Assembly: GCF_000379485.1 (NCBI RefSeq)
Contig: NZ_KB902276.1
Span: 186,001-250,000, forward strand
Origin: Wenxinia marina DSM 24838
Lineage (GTDB): Bacteria; Pseudomonadota; Alphaproteobacteria; Rhodobacterales; Rhodobacteraceae
DNA length: 64,000 nt
Direction: 5' to 3'
Shown here piece by piece: positions 19,367-28,694 of this stretch (its first letter is position 1; the number at the start of each line of letters is the position of its first letter). A program made the translations under genes and the position numbers. The notes under the pieces are model-generated. The model saw only the letters and a program-made list of their open reading frames with translations, made no database searches and was not told where the DNA came from.

Positions 19367-20650
19367 TCAGACCTCCTCGATGCGGATCGCCACCGGGGGC
19401 GCCTCGACGACGCCGGTGGAGTCAAAGGCCGCGATCGCCTCGTCCAGCGCGAGGCGGGTGGTGCGGTGGGTGACGATCAGGACCGGCGCGGCGGTGTCCT
19501 CGTGTCCGTACTGGCGCATGCGGTCGATCGAGATGCCCGCCTCGCCGAGGCGCTGCGCGATCTTGGCCAGCGCGCCCGGCTTGTCGACGAGCGACAGGCG
19601 CAGGTAGTAGGGCGCCGGCACCGCGGCATAGGCGGCGCGGGCCTGGCGCAGCGCGCCCACCGGCTGGCCGAAGGTCGGCAGGCGCAGGCCGCGGGCGATG
19701 TCGATCACGTCGCCGATCACCGCGCTGGCCGTCGGCCCTTCGCCCGCGCCGGCGCCGCGCAGGACGATCTGGCCCACGGCGTCGCCTTCCAGCACCACCA
19801 TGTTGGTGCCGCCCTGCAGCTGGCCCAGGGGCGAGGTGTCGGGGACGAGGCAGGGGCTCATCCGCTGCTCCAGCCCGCGGCCGGTCATCTGCGCGACGCC
19901 GAGCAGCTTGATCTTGTAGCCCATGTCCGCCGCCTGGCGGATGTCCTCGATGGTGACCGAGCCGATCCCCTCCAGCCGGACGTTCGGGAAGTCGACCCGC
20001 GTGCCGAAGGCGATCGCGGCGAGGAGTGCCAGCTTGTGCCCGGCGTCGATGCCGCCGACGTCGAGTTCGGGATCGGCCTCGAGGTAGCCCAGGCCATCGG
20101 CTTCGGCGAAGGCCTCGTCGTAGGTCAGGCCGGCGTTTTCCATCCGGGTGAGGATGTAGTTGCAGGTGCCGTTCATCACGCCCATGACGCGGCGGATCTC
20201 GTTGCCCGCCAGCCCCTCGGTCAGCGCCTTGATGACCGGGATCCCGCCCGCGACCGCGGCCTCGAAGCGGATCACCCGGCCCGTTGCCTCGGCCGCCTCG
20301 GCCAGCGCATGGCCGTGGATCGCGAGGAGTGCCTTGTTCGCCGTCACCACGTCCTTGCCGGCGGCGAGCGCGGCTTCGGTCGCGTCCTTCGCCGGCCCCG
20401 CGGCGCCGCCCATCACCTCGACGAAGACGTCGATATCGTCCCGCCGGGCGAGGGCGACGGGGTCGTCCTCCCACGCGTAGGCGTCCAGCGGCACGCCCCG
20501 GTCCTTCCGCGAGCGGGCCGAGACGGCGACGATTTCCACGGGACGTCCGGCGCGCGAGGCGAGGAGGTCCCGGTGGGTCTGGACGATGCGCACGACGCCG
20601 CGGCCGACGGTGCCGAGGCCGGCGATGCCGAGGCGGATTGGGTCTGTCAT
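19367..20650 (-). CDS. hom: Homoserine dehydrogenase
   Basis: Reduces aspartate semialdehyde to homoserine on the route to threonine and methionine. The 427-residue protein has the NAD(P) fold GIAGLGTVGRG near residue 6, the catalytic homoserine dehydrogenase region (ANKALLAIHG, VMNGTCNYILTRM, and GYLEADPELDVGGIDAGHK), and a C-terminal ACT domain (about 350-427, YYLRLSLVDKPGALAKI) that usually binds the feedback inhibitor threonine. The start at 20650 is chosen by homology; in-frame sequence further upstream is not conserved in kind. Confidence 0.95.
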   Translation of the reverse strand: MTDPIRLGIAGLGTVGRGVVRIVQTHRDLLASRAGRPVEIVAVSARSRKDRGVPLDAYAWEDDPVALARRDDIDVFVEVMGGAAGPAKDATEAALAAGKDVVTANKALLAIHGHALAEAAEATGRVIRFEAAVAGGIPVIKALTEGLAGNEIRRVMGVMNGTCNYILTRMENAGLTYDEAFAEADGLGYLEADPELDVGGIDAGHKLALLAAIAFGTRVDFPNVRLEGIGSVTIEDIRQAADMGYKIKLLGVAQMTGRGLEQRMSPCLVPDTSPLGQLQGGTNMVVLEGDAVGQIVLRGAGAGEGPTASAVIGDVIDIARGLRLPTFGQPVGALRQARAAYAAVPAPYYLRLSLVDKPGALAKIAQRLGEAGISIDRMRQYGHEDTAAPVLIVTHRTTRLALDEAIAAFDSTGVVEAPPVAIRIEEV

Positions 20651-20784
20651 GGCGGCACGTCCGGGTCTGCTGAAGTCGCGCCGAGGCCTAGCCGGTTCCC
20701 GCCGCCAGTTCAACGACGGCCCCGGGGTCTGGATCGCGGGACCGAGGTCGCTCGGAGGGCGCCCGTCCTCATCCCGGAGCCGCG

Positions 20785-21078
20785 TCAGCTGAGGGGACCT
20801 GTCTCCACGCCGCCCGACAGCCGCCGCGCCTCGGCCGGCGACAGGACCGGGCGCCGCAGCGCGGCGGCCCGGGCGTTCAGCGCCGCCGCGCGGCCGGACA
20901 GGGCGGGGCCGGGATCCGGCGTGCCCGGGGCGTCCGCCTGCGACAGAAGCGGCCCCAGCGGCACCAGCGGCGGCGGCGCACCGACGCGCTCGGCCTCGGG
21001 GATGCGACCCGCGACCGCCGCCGGCAGCCCGGTGCAGGAGGGCAGGGCGAGGCACAGGAGAAGGGGCAGGGCGCGCAT
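20785..21078 (-). CDS. Small proline/alanine-rich lipoprotein
   Basis: A 97-residue product with a signal peptide and lipobox (MRALPLLLCLALPSC, Cys at position 15). The mature part is rich in Pro, Ala and Arg with a helical Ala/Arg stretch (GRAAALNARAAALRRPVLSPAEARRLSGG). No ribosome site is obvious before 21078, and an alternative ATG lies 36 bases further up, so the start is uncertain. Divergent from the following membrane protein. Function unknown. Confidence 0.6.
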   Translation of the reverse strand: MRALPLLLCLALPSCTGLPAAVAGRIPEAERVGAPPPLVPLGPLLSQADAPGTPDPGPALSGRAAALNARAAALRRPVLSPAEARRLSGGVETGPLS

Positions 21079-21185
21079 GGGGGCGACAATGGCCGCCGCC
21101 CCGGGCCCGCGCAAGCGCGGCCGCTTGCGCAGGAGGCGCGCCGCCGCTAGGCCGGACGGACCGGGGAGCGCAGGGGAGACGGACG

Positions 21186-21668
21186 ATGCTGGAGCCCGAC
21201 GTGCGGGGCGTCCTTCTGGAGATCTCGCCCTCGCCGCCGCGCCGCGCCGTCGCCGTCGGCGCCTTCTACGCGATCGGCGGCCTGTCGGCGTGGCTCGCGG
21301 TCGGCCCGTCTCCGCCGGCGCTGTTCGCGGTGCTCCTGATGGCGGTGGCCATCCTCGCGCTGCTGGCCGGAGAGGCGCTGCGCCGCGCCACCCGCCGGCA
21401 CATCCTGCTGACCGAGGAGGGGCTGGCCGACAGCGAAGGCATCATGCTCGCCCGCTGGGACGAGATGGCCGCGCTGGAGCGGGGGGCCTTCGCGATGAAG
21501 CCGTCGAACGGATTCCTGCTGATCCGCCGCACGCCCGGTCCGCGCGGCTGGGTGCCGGGCGTATGGTGGCGCCTCGGCCGCCGCGTCGGGGTCGGCGGCG
21601 TGCTGTCGCGCCAGCCGACCCGGTTCCTCGCCGAGCAGATCGAGCAGCGCCTCGCCGGCGGCGGCTGA
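21186..21668 (+). CDS. Two-helix membrane protein
   Basis: A 160-residue protein with two predicted membrane helices (about 19-37, AVAVGAFYAIGGLSAWLAV; about 42-61, ALFAVLLMAVAILALLAGEA) followed by a cytoplasmic domain with a PH-like or DUF-type beta layout (RHILLTEEGLADSEGIMLARW). Start preceded by ggggagacgg. It is convergent with glmS: its TGA ends at 21668 and the glmS stop begins at 21669, with no gap. I do not recognise a named family. Confidence 0.72.
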   Translation: MLEPDVRGVLLEISPSPPRRAVAVGAFYAIGGLSAWLAVGPSPPALFAVLLMAVAILALLAGEALRRATRRHILLTEEGLADSEGIMLARWDEMAALERGAFAMKPSNGFLLIRRTPGPRGWVPGVWWRLGRRVGVGGVLSRQPTRFLAEQIEQRLAGGG

Positions 21669-23486
21669 CTACTCGACCGTCACCGACTTGGCGAGGTTGC
21701 GCGGCTGGTCCACGTCCGTGCCCTTGGCGATGGCGGTGTGATAGGCCAGCAGCTGCGCCGGCACCGCGTAGAGGATCGGCGCGAGCAGCGGCGTCACCGA
21801 CGGCATGTGGATGAGGCCCCAGACGCCGTCGCCCGCCGCGGCCGCGCCGGCGCTGTCGGTGATCAGCAGCACCTTTCCGCCGCGGGCCATCACCTCCTGC
21901 ATGTTCGACACCGTCTTGTCGAACAGCTCGTCGTGGGGCGCCATGACGATCACCGGCACGGTCTTGTCCACCAGCGCGATGGGGCCGTGCTTCAGTTCGC
22001 CCGATGCGTAAGCCTCGGCATGGATATAGCTGATTTCCTTCAGCTTCAGCGCGCCCTCCAGCGCCAGCGGATACATCCGCCCGCGTCCGAGGAACAGGAT
22101 GTCCCGCGCCTCGGCGAGCCGCCGGGAGATGGCTTCGCACTCCGCCTCGATGCCGAGCGCCTGGTTCACCAGTCCCGGCAGCGCCCGCAGCTCTCCGATC
22201 CGCTCGGCCAGCGCGGCATCGGACAGCCGGCCCCGCACATGCGCCGCCTTCAGCGCGAGCAGCGCGAGGGTCAGGAGCTGACAGGTGAACGCCTTTGTCG
22301 ACGCCACGCCGACCTCGGTCCCGGCGAAGATAGGCAGCGCCAGGTCGCTTTCCCGCGCGATGGAGCTTTCGGCGACATTCACCACCGACACGATCGGCGC
22401 CGCCTGGGCCGCGCAGTAGCGCAGCGCGGCGAGCGTGTCGGCCGTCTCGCCCGACTGGCTGACGAACAGGGCCGTTGTGCCCGGCGTGATGGGCGGCTCG
22501 CGGTAGCGGAACTCGCTCGCCACATCGACCTCGACCGGCAGGCCGGCCAGCTGTTCGAACCAGTACTTCGCCACGTGGCAGGCGTAGGAGGCGGTGCCGC
22601 AGGCGACCATCACCATCCGCTCCACCCGGGCGAAGTCGATGCCCAGCTCCGGCAGGACGATCTCGTCGCCGTTCAGGTAGTGGCCGAGCGCGCCGGTGAG
22701 GACCACCGGCTGCTCGGCGATCTCCTTGGCCATGAAGTGCTTGTATCCCGCCTTGTCGACGCGCGTCGCGTCGGGCCGCACGGTCCGCACCGCCCGGTTG
22801 GCGAGCGTGCCGTGCGCGTCCCGTATCTCGACGCTGCCGCGGGTCAGGAAAGCGCAGTCGCCGTCCTGCAGATAGGTGATCCGGTCGGTCAGCGGCGCCA
22901 GCGCGATGGCGTCGGAGCCGACATAGACCTCTCCGTCGCCGTGTCCGACCGCAAGCGGCGGGCCGTGGCGGGCGGCGATCAGCAGGTCGGGCTCGTCCTC
23001 GAACAGGAAGCACAGGGCGTAGGCGCCGGTGAGCCGATCGACGGTCGCCATCGCCGCCTCGCGCGGGGGCATGCCTTCGTCCCGGAAATGCTGGGCGAGG
23101 AGGGCGACCGTCTCGGTGTCGGTGTCCGTTTCATGCCGGATGCCGTTGTCGGCCAGGAAGGCGCGCAGTTCGCGGAAGTTCTCGATGATGCCGTTATGAA
23201 CGACGGCGACGGTGCGGGCCTTGTGCGGGTGGGCGTTGCCTTCGGTCGGCGCGCCGTGGGTGGCCCAGCGGGTGTGGCCGATCCCGGCCTTGCCGCTGAG
23301 GGGCTGGTGCACGAGCAGGTCGCCGAGGTTCACCAGCTTGCCCACCGCGCGGCGGCGGTCCAGCCGCCCGCCTTCGACCGTGGCGATGCCGGCGGAATCG
23401 TAGCCGCGATATTCCAGTCGCTTCAGCGCCTCGACCATGAGGGGCGCGGCCTCGTGGCTGCCCAGAACGCCGATGATCCCGCACAT
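21669..23486 (-). CDS. glmS: Glutamine-fructose-6-phosphate aminotransferase (isomerizing)
   Basis: Makes glucosamine 6-phosphate, the entry step to UDP-N-acetylglucosamine for peptidoglycan and lipopolysaccharide. The 605-residue protein has the N-terminal nucleophile Cys2 (MCGIIGVLG), glutaminase blocks RWATHG, and NGIIENF, and two SIS isomerase domains (SQSGETADTLAALR, ASTKAFTCQ) ending in the family tail NLAKSVTVE. It is four bases downstream of glmU on the same strand. No glmS ribozyme is visible, as expected outside Firmicutes. Confidence 0.97.
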   Translation of the reverse strand: MCGIIGVLGSHEAAPLMVEALKRLEYRGYDSAGIATVEGGRLDRRRAVGKLVNLGDLLVHQPLSGKAGIGHTRWATHGAPTEGNAHPHKARTVAVVHNGIIENFRELRAFLADNGIRHETDTDTETVALLAQHFRDEGMPPREAAMATVDRLTGAYALCFLFEDEPDLLIAARHGPPLAVGHGDGEVYVGSDAIALAPLTDRITYLQDGDCAFLTRGSVEIRDAHGTLANRAVRTVRPDATRVDKAGYKHFMAKEIAEQPVVLTGALGHYLNGDEIVLPELGIDFARVERMVMVACGTASYACHVAKYWFEQLAGLPVEVDVASEFRYREPPITPGTTALFVSQSGETADTLAALRYCAAQAAPIVSVVNVAESSIARESDLALPIFAGTEVGVASTKAFTCQLLTLALLALKAAHVRGRLSDAALAERIGELRALPGLVNQALGIEAECEAISRRLAEARDILFLGRGRMYPLALEGALKLKEISYIHAEAYASGELKHGPIALVDKTVPVIVMAPHDELFDKTVSNMQEVMARGGKVLLITDSAGAAAAGDGVWGLIHMPSVTPLLAPILYAVPAQLLAYHTAIAKGTDVDQPRNLAKSVTVE

Positions 23487-23489
23487 GGT

Positions 23490-24833
23490 TCAGCCCTTTC
23501 CCGCCTTCTTCGCCCGCAGCTTGTCGAAGAAGCGCGTCGCGAAGCCCGGCTTGTTCTCCTGCCGGGCGCGGCCCACGGCCATCGCCCCCGGCGCCACGTC
23601 CATCGTCACGACGGTCCCGGTCGCGGTCATCGCCCCGTCGCCGACGGTCACGGGCGCCACCAGCATCGTGTTCGACCCGATGAAGGCGCCCTCGCCGATG
23701 GTGGTCCTATGCTTGAAGACGCCGTCGTAATTGCAGGTGATCGTGCCCGCCCCGACGTTCGTCCGCGCCCCGACCGAGGCGTCGCCGATGTAGGTCAGGT
23801 GGTTCACCTTGGCGCCCGTCGCGACCTCGGCGTTCTTGATCTCGACGAAGTTGCCGACATGCACGTCCTCGGCCAGTTCCGCCCCCGGGCGCAGCCGCGC
23901 GAACGGTCCCACGGTCGCACCGCGGCTGACGTGGCAGCCCTCGAGGTGGGAGAAGGCGCGGATCCGGGCGCCCGACTCCACCGTCACGCCGGGGCCGAAG
24001 ACCACGTTGGGCTCGACCTCGGCGTCGCGGCCGATGACCGTGTCGTGGGCGAGGTGCACCGTCCCCGGCGCAGTGAAATGCACGCCGTCCGCCATCAGCG
24101 CGGCGCGGGCGCGGTTTTGGAACGCCGCCTCGGCCGCCGCCAGCTCGGCGCGGGTGTTGATGCCCAGCGTCTCGGCCTCGTCGCAGACGACGACGCCGGC
24201 GGACAGGCCGCGGCCCCGGGCGATGGCGACGATGTCGGTGAGGTAGAACTCGCCCGCCGCATTGTCGTCCGTCACCTCGGACAGGAGGTCGAACAGCGTT
24301 CCCGCGTCCGCGCAGACGACGCCGGAATTGCAGAGGCTTATCGCCCGTTCCTCGTCCGTCGCATCGCGGAATTCGACGATCCGCTCCAGCGAGGTCCCGT
24401 CGGTGACGAGCCGGCCGTAGCGCCCCGGCTCGGCCGCCTCGAAGCCGAGGACGACGACCGCGTTCTCCGCCCGTGCGTCGCGCATCGCCTCCAGCGTCCC
24501 GGGCCGGATGAAGGGCGTGTCGCCGTAGAGGATCAGCGCATCGCCCTCCGCCCCGGCCAGCGCCTCCTTCGCCTGCAGGACCGCGTGGCCGGTGCCGCGC
24601 TGCTCCTCCTGCCGGACGACCATCGCGTCGGGGGTCCAGGCCTCGACCGCCGTGGCCACCTCGGCGCCGCCATGGCCGACAACGACGACCACGCGCTCGG
24701 GCTCCAGCGGTTCGGCGGCCTTCAGGGCATGGACGACGAGCGGCGCGCCGGCGAGCGGATGGAGGACCTTGGGCCGGTCCGAGTTCATCCGGCTGCCCTG
24801 GCCCGCCGCCAGAACGATCACGTTCACGCCCAT
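23490..24833 (-). CDS. glmU: Bifunctional N-acetylglucosamine-1-phosphate uridyltransferase / glucosamine-1-phosphate acetyltransferase
   Basis: Catalyses the last two steps to UDP-GlcNAc. The 447-residue protein has the N-terminal uridyltransferase loop LAAGQGSRM (about residues 8-16) and a C-terminal left-handed helix of hexapeptide repeats with GNFVEIKNAEV, NHLTYIGDASVG and IGSNTMLVAPV. The start at 24833 gives MGVNVIVLAAGQG, a normal N-terminus. Forms an operon with glmS and is divergent from gph. Confidence 0.96.
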   Translation of the reverse strand: MGVNVIVLAAGQGSRMNSDRPKVLHPLAGAPLVVHALKAAEPLEPERVVVVVGHGGAEVATAVEAWTPDAMVVRQEEQRGTGHAVLQAKEALAGAEGDALILYGDTPFIRPGTLEAMRDARAENAVVVLGFEAAEPGRYGRLVTDGTSLERIVEFRDATDEERAISLCNSGVVCADAGTLFDLLSEVTDDNAAGEFYLTDIVAIARGRGLSAGVVVCDEAETLGINTRAELAAAEAAFQNRARAALMADGVHFTAPGTVHLAHDTVIGRDAEVEPNVVFGPGVTVESGARIRAFSHLEGCHVSRGATVGPFARLRPGAELAEDVHVGNFVEIKNAEVATGAKVNHLTYIGDASVGARTNVGAGTITCNYDGVFKHRTTIGEGAFIGSNTMLVAPVTVGDGAMTATGTVVTMDVAPGAMAVGRARQENKPGFATRFFDKLRAKKAGKG

Positions 24834-24935
24834 CCTGCCCCTCGTCCCGTCGTTGGCGCCCGTTCTACCGCGGGGCGTCCCCCGCGCAAGGCCCGCCCCC
24901 TTCACTTCGCCCTTCACTGCGTTACATCGGCGCCG

Positions 24936-25598
24936 ATGCGCACAGTGATCTTCGACCTCGACGGCACCCTCGTGGATACCGCCGCCGACCTCGTCGCCGC
25001 GGCCAACGCCTGTTTCCGCGACCTCGGCCTCGGCGACCTCCTCGACCCGGCGGAGGATGCGGCGATCGCGATGCGCGGCGCGAAGATGATGCTGCGCACC
25101 GGCTTTGCGAAGGTGGAGGGGTTCGGGGTGGACGAAGTGGACCGGCAGTACGACCGCGTGCTCGCCTACTACGACGACGCCATCGCCGTGCATTCGGCGC
25201 TCTATCCCGGCGCGATGGAGGCGGTGGCGGCGCTGCGGGCCGAGGACATCGCCGTCGGCATCTGCACCAACAAGCCCGAGGCGCTGGCAGACAAGCTCCT
25301 TCGCGCGCTCGGCGTGCGCGACGACTTCGCCAGCCTCGTCGGCGCCGACACGCTGCCAGTCCGCAAGCCCGACCCGCTGCCGTTCCGCGAGAGCGTCACC
25401 CGCGCCGGCGGCGATCCCGCCCGCGCGTGCCTCGTCGGCGACAGCGAGACCGACCGCGAGACGGCGCGCGAGGCGGGCGTGCCGTCGATCCTCGTCACCT
25501 TCGGTCCCGCCGGGCACCTGATGGCCGACCTGCGGCCCGAGGTCCTGCTCGCCGATTACGCCGACCTGCCGGACGCGGTGCGCCACCTCGCCCTCTGA
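24936..25598 (+). CDS. gph: Phosphoglycolate phosphatase (HAD superfamily)
   Basis: A 220-residue HAD hydrolase. Motif I FDLDGTLVDT (Asp8 and Asp10 expected), motif II near CTNKPEAL, motif III K in RKPDPLPFRE and motif IV GDSETDRETAR are all present, with the cap domain between motif I and II. Sequence is closest in kind to Gph, which removes 2-phosphoglycolate made by oxidative damage or RuBisCO. HAD paralogues have mixed substrates, so the exact reaction is probable rather than proved. Divergent from glmU with a 102-base gap that should hold both promoters. Confidence 0.85.
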   Translation: MRTVIFDLDGTLVDTAADLVAAANACFRDLGLGDLLDPAEDAAIAMRGAKMMLRTGFAKVEGFGVDEVDRQYDRVLAYYDDAIAVHSALYPGAMEAVAALRAEDIAVGICTNKPEALADKLLRALGVRDDFASLVGADTLPVRKPDPLPFRESVTRAGGDPARACLVGDSETDRETAREAGVPSILVTFGPAGHLMADLRPEVLLADYADLPDAVRHLAL

Positions 25599-25751
25599 GG
25601 CGGGTCCCGGCCACCCGTTCGGGTCCGACACGAGCGCTCCCTGCCTCCATCGCATGTCCCGAAATACGCCGGCGCCCCGCCGCCGCCGGCGCCCCGCCGC
25701 AGACCGGGCGCCGATTGACGCCGCCCCCTGCGGCCGCCAACACTCCCGCCG

Positions 25752-26963
25752 ATGGAGCGGTTCACCGGCAGTTTCACCCAGCAGGAGCCGATCCCCGAGG
25801 CGGCGATCGAGGCCGCCGTCGCGGTGATGCGCCACGGCCGCCTGCACCGTTACAACGCCGCCCCCGGAGAGGTGGCCGAAGCGGCCCTGCTGGAGGAGGA
25901 GTTCGCGGCGCTGACCGGCGCACGCTACTGCCTCGCCCTCGCCTCGGGCGGGGCGGCGATGACGACGGCGCTGCGCGCGTCGGGCGTGCAGGCGGGCGAC
26001 CGTGTCTTGACCAACGCCTTCACCCTCGCCCCTGTCCCGGGCGCCATCGCGGCGGTCGGCGCGGTGCCGGAATACGTGGAGACGACTGAGGATCTCGTCA
26101 TCGACCTGAACGACCTGCAGGCGAAGCTGGGCCGCGCCCGCATCCTGCTCCTGTCGCACATGCGCGGTCACCTCTGCGACATGACCCGCCTGATGGCGCT
26201 CTGCGACGCTGCGGGCGTGACGGTGATCGAGGATTGCGCCCACACGATGGGCGCGGCGTGGGACGGGGTGCCGTCGGGACGCCGGGGGGCGATGGGCTGC
26301 TTTTCGACCCAGACCTACAAGCACGCGAACTCGGGCGAGGGCGGCCTGCTGATCGGCGACGACCCGCAGGCGATGGCGCGGGCGGTGATCCTGTCGGGCA
26401 GCTACATGCTGTACGGCCGCCACACCGCCGCCCCGCCGGAAGAGGCGTTCGCGGAGGTGCGCCTGACCACCCCCAACGTCTCGTCCCGGATGGACAACCT
26501 GCGCGCCGCGATCCTGCGACCGCAGTTGCGCACGCTGGACGATCGCGTGGATCGCTGGAACGCCCTCTACCGCACGATGGAGGCCGGTCTTGCGGACACC
26601 CCCGCCCTGTCCCTAGTTCCGCGGCCGGGGGCGGAGGCGTTCGTCGGCTCCTCGATCCAGTGGCGGCTGCCGGACTGGCCCGAAGCGGCCGTGCGCGAGA
26701 TGCTGGCCCGCTGCGCCGCGCGGGGGGTGGAGCTGAAATGGTTCGGCGACCCCGAGCCGCGCGCCTTCACGTCGCGCTACGATTCGTGGCGCTACGCGCC
26801 GGTGCCGTCGCTGCCGCGCACCGACCGGGTCCTCGCCGGGCTGATCGACATGCGCCTGCCGCTGACCTTCACGCCGGACGATGTCGCGCTGATCGCCCGG
26901 ATCGTCCGGGCCGAGACGTCGGCGGTGTGGCAGGCCGGTGCTGGCGTCGGGGCCCGCACATAA
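25752..26963 (+). CDS. DegT/DnrJ/EryC1/StrS family PLP aminotransferase
   Basis: A 403-residue fold-type I PLP enzyme of the sugar-aminotransferase family. Visible parts: ALASGGAAMTTALRASG near residue 60, the PLP-phosphate and Asp block EDCAHTMGA, and the Schiff-base lysine in TQTYKHANSGEGG. Most members transaminate nucleotide-linked ketosugars for surface polysaccharides or antibiotics, but no sugar-nucleotide genes are adjacent, so the substrate is unknown. It ends at a hairpin facing the convergent stress-protein gene. The 153 bases upstream hold no gene. Confidence 0.88.
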   Translation: MERFTGSFTQQEPIPEAAIEAAVAVMRHGRLHRYNAAPGEVAEAALLEEEFAALTGARYCLALASGGAAMTTALRASGVQAGDRVLTNAFTLAPVPGAIAAVGAVPEYVETTEDLVIDLNDLQAKLGRARILLLSHMRGHLCDMTRLMALCDAAGVTVIEDCAHTMGAAWDGVPSGRRGAMGCFSTQTYKHANSGEGGLLIGDDPQAMARAVILSGSYMLYGRHTAAPPEEAFAEVRLTTPNVSSRMDNLRAAILRPQLRTLDDRVDRWNALYRTMEAGLADTPALSLVPRPGAEAFVGSSIQWRLPDWPEAAVREMLARCAARGVELKWFGDPEPRAFTSRYDSWRYAPVPSLPRTDRVLAGLIDMRLPLTFTPDDVALIARIVRAETSAVWQAGAGVGART

Positions 26964-26966
26964 AGA

Positions 26967-26990
26967 GCCGTGCACCCGAAGGCGCACGGC
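26967..26990. terminator. Hairpin between convergent genes
   Basis: GCCGTGC (26967-26973) and GCACGGC (26984-26990) are perfect complements with a 10-base loop, four bases after the aminotransferase stop and 22 bases before the stop of the minus-strand gene. An A/T-poor context is followed by caacaaaa at 27000-27007, and taaaga precedes it, so it may act in both directions. Only a short T/A run supports termination. Confidence 0.55.
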
Positions 26991-27012
26991 CGGAACTCGT
27001 CAACAAAACGCG

Positions 27013-27489
27013 TCAGGCGGCGAAGCGCAGGTGGTCGTGCGCGCCGACGTCGGGCTTGGCGCCCGAGACGTTCGCCTTGGCCATCTCGTACAGGAACTTG
27101 GCGTTACCGTCCGTCAGCCAGACCTCGGCCTCGGTCAGGTCCATGCGGATCAACTCCACGTTGGGGTCGTCCTTCCCGTCGAACCAGGCACCGGCGAACC
27201 GGTTCCAGTACTCGTCCAGCTTGGCGGGGTCGCGCACCGACACGGCGCGGCCGTGAATGCGCGCCCACATGTTCTGCTTGTGCGAGGCGACGATGAACAC
27301 CGCTTCGGAGGGCTGCATGGCGGCCTGCCCGGTGTCGGTCCCACGGGCGGTGATGAAGTAGAGCGCCCGCGTCTCGGGGTCGGCATAATGCGTCATCGGC
27401 ACCGCGTTGCTGGGGCCGACGGCGAGCATGCCCTCGCGCACGTCCTCGAGGTGTTTCCAGAAGGTCTCTTCGGTGATCTTGTCGTGCAT
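27013..27489 (-). CDS. Pyridoxamine 5'-phosphate oxidase-like general stress protein
   Basis: A 158-residue split-barrel flavin-binding-type protein. Visible pieces are MLAVGPSNAVPMTHYAD, ALYFITARGTDTGQAAMQPS and VFIVASHKQNMWARIHGRAVSV, followed by a C-terminal helix-strand region (WNRFAGAWFDGKDDPNVELIRMDLTEAEVWL). This is the layout of the PNPOx-like proteins often called general stress protein 26; a true PdxH is longer and keeps different phosphate-binding residues. The substrate or cofactor is unproved. It is divergent from nuoA, and the 163 bases between hold the nuo promoter candidate. Confidence 0.82.
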   Translation of the reverse strand: MHDKITEETFWKHLEDVREGMLAVGPSNAVPMTHYADPETRALYFITARGTDTGQAAMQPSEAVFIVASHKQNMWARIHGRAVSVRDPAKLDEYWNRFAGAWFDGKDDPNVELIRMDLTEAEVWLTDGNAKFLYEMAKANVSGAKPDVGAHDHLRFAA

Positions 27490-27591
27490 CTCTGGCCTCT
27501 TTCGGCTGCCGTTCGGGGTCGCGGCCTCAACGCCCGCCAGCCGGCCCGCGTTCCGCACCGCGGCGCGGGGTCGGGGGGGAGGCCGGCGGCG

Positions 27592-27620
27592 TTGACCCTG
27601 CCGGGGGCGGGGAGTAAGTC
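27592..27620 (+). promoter_or_regulatory. Candidate promoter for nuoA
   Basis: TTGACC at 27592-27597 is a good -35 hexamer; TAAGTC at 27615-27620 lies 17 bases downstream in -10 position, though it matches the consensus poorly. A closely similar arrangement (gcgTTGACC, N17, TAGGTC) precedes nuoB at 30354, which makes both more believable. No experimental start is known. Confidence 0.45.
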
Positions 27621-27652
27621 TGCGCTCCGAATCGACGCGGAAAGGGCCGGCG

Positions 27653-28018
27653 ATGAACCTTCTGGTGGCGGAATACCTGCCGATCCTCATCTTCCTCGGC
27701 CTCGCCGTCGCGCTGGGGCTGATCCTGATCCTGGCCGCCGTCGTCCTCGCCGTGCGCCGCCCCGACCCCGAGAAGGTGTCGGCCTACGAATGCGGCTTCA
27801 ACGCCTTCGACGATGCGCGGATGAAGTTCGACGTGCGGTTCTACCTCGTCTCCATCCTGTTCATCATCTTCGACCTCGAGGTCGCATTCCTGTTCCCGTG
27901 GGCCGTGGCCTTCGGCGCCGGGTCCATGCTGGCCTTCTGGTCGATGATGGTCTTCCTCGCGGTTCTCACCATCGGCTTCGCCTACGAGTGGAAGAAGGGC
28001 GCGCTCGACTGGGAGTGA
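27653..28018 (+). CDS. nuoA: NADH-quinone oxidoreductase subunit A
   Basis: Small membrane-arm subunit of complex I next to the quinone site. 121 residues with three membrane helices (about 5-35, 62-85, 90-112) and the family signature [20 protein letters not shown] and [19 protein letters not shown]. The start has a weak ribosome site (aaagggccgg). It is the first of the 14 nuo genes but is cut off from nuoB by four unrelated genes, one on the opposite strand. Confidence 0.97.
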   Translation: MNLLVAEYLPILIFLGLAVALGLILILAAVVLAVRRPDPEKVSAYECGFNAFDDARMKFDVRFYLVSILFIIFDLEVAFLFPWAVAFGAGSMLAFWSMMVFLAVLTIGFAYEWKKGALDWE

Positions 28019-28043
28019 TCCGCCGCTGACCCGGAGGGCCGGC

Positions 28044-28694
28044 ATGGCCTGCTGTTCCGACGATGCCTGCGCGTCCACCGCCGCCCCGGCCGAAGGGCGG
28101 TACCGCACCGTCCTGTGGACCGTGCTGGCGATCAACGCCGCGATGTTCGCGGTGGAGCTTGCGGCCGGCCTCGCCGCCGGGTCCGCCGCGCTGCAGGCCG
28201 ACGCGCTCGATTTCTTCGCCGACGCCGCGAATTACGGGATCAGCCTGGCGGTGCTCGGCGCCGCGCTGCGCTTCCGGGCGCGGGCGGCGCTGGTCAAGGG
28301 CGTCTCGATGGGGCTCTTCGGCCTGTGGGTCGTCGGCACGGTCGTGTGGAATTCGCTGACCGGTACGGTGCCGGGCTGGGCGACGATGGGGGGCGTCGGC
28401 CTCGTCGCGCTCGCGGCAAACGCCGCCTGCCTTGCGCTGCTTTACGCCTGGCGGTCGGGTGACGCGAACATGCGCTCTGTCTGGATCTGCTCGCGCAACG
28501 ACGTGGCGGCGAACTGTGCCGTCCTCGCGGCGGCGGCGGGCGTGTTCGGCACCGGCGCCGGCTGGCCCGACCTCGCGGTGGCCGCGATCATGGCTGGCCT
28601 CGCGCTGCAGGGGTCGGCGACCGTGATCCGCCAGGCGATGGGCGAGCTCAGGAGCGATCGGCAGGGGCAGGGGCCGGTGCCGGTTCTGCGCTAG
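28044..28694 (+). CDS. Cation transporter of the CDF type, short form
   Basis: A 216-residue membrane protein with about six helices and a short Cys-rich N-terminus (MACCSDDACAS). The first-pair metal motif is ALDFFADAANY and the fifth-helix motif is CSRNDVAANC, so two Asp of the usual CDF site are present while the usual His in each half is replaced. There is no C-terminal cytoplasmic metal-binding domain. Likely a divalent-metal efflux protein or a derived relative. It sits 25 bases after nuoA, an unusual position, and its 3' end overlaps the convergent tetR gene by 47 bases. Confidence 0.75.
   Translation: MACCSDDACASTAAPAEGRYRTVLWTVLAINAAMFAVELAAGLAAGSAALQADALDFFADAANYGISLAVLGAALRFRARAALVKGVSMGLFGLWVVGTVVWNSLTGTVPGWATMGGVGLVALAANAACLALLYAWRSGDANMRSVWICSRNDVAANCAVLAAAAGVFGTGAGWPDLAVAAIMAGLALQGSATVIRQAMGELRSDRQGQGPVPVLR

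Noticed and set aside
23487-24833. Riboswitch or ribozyme controlling glmS
   Set aside because: glmS follows glmU by four bases with no leader, leaving no space for such an element.
28044-28694. CDF transporter as a pseudogene because key His residues are missing
   Set aside because: The frame is intact with normal helices and retained Asp/Asn positions; a changed metal site is more likely than decay.
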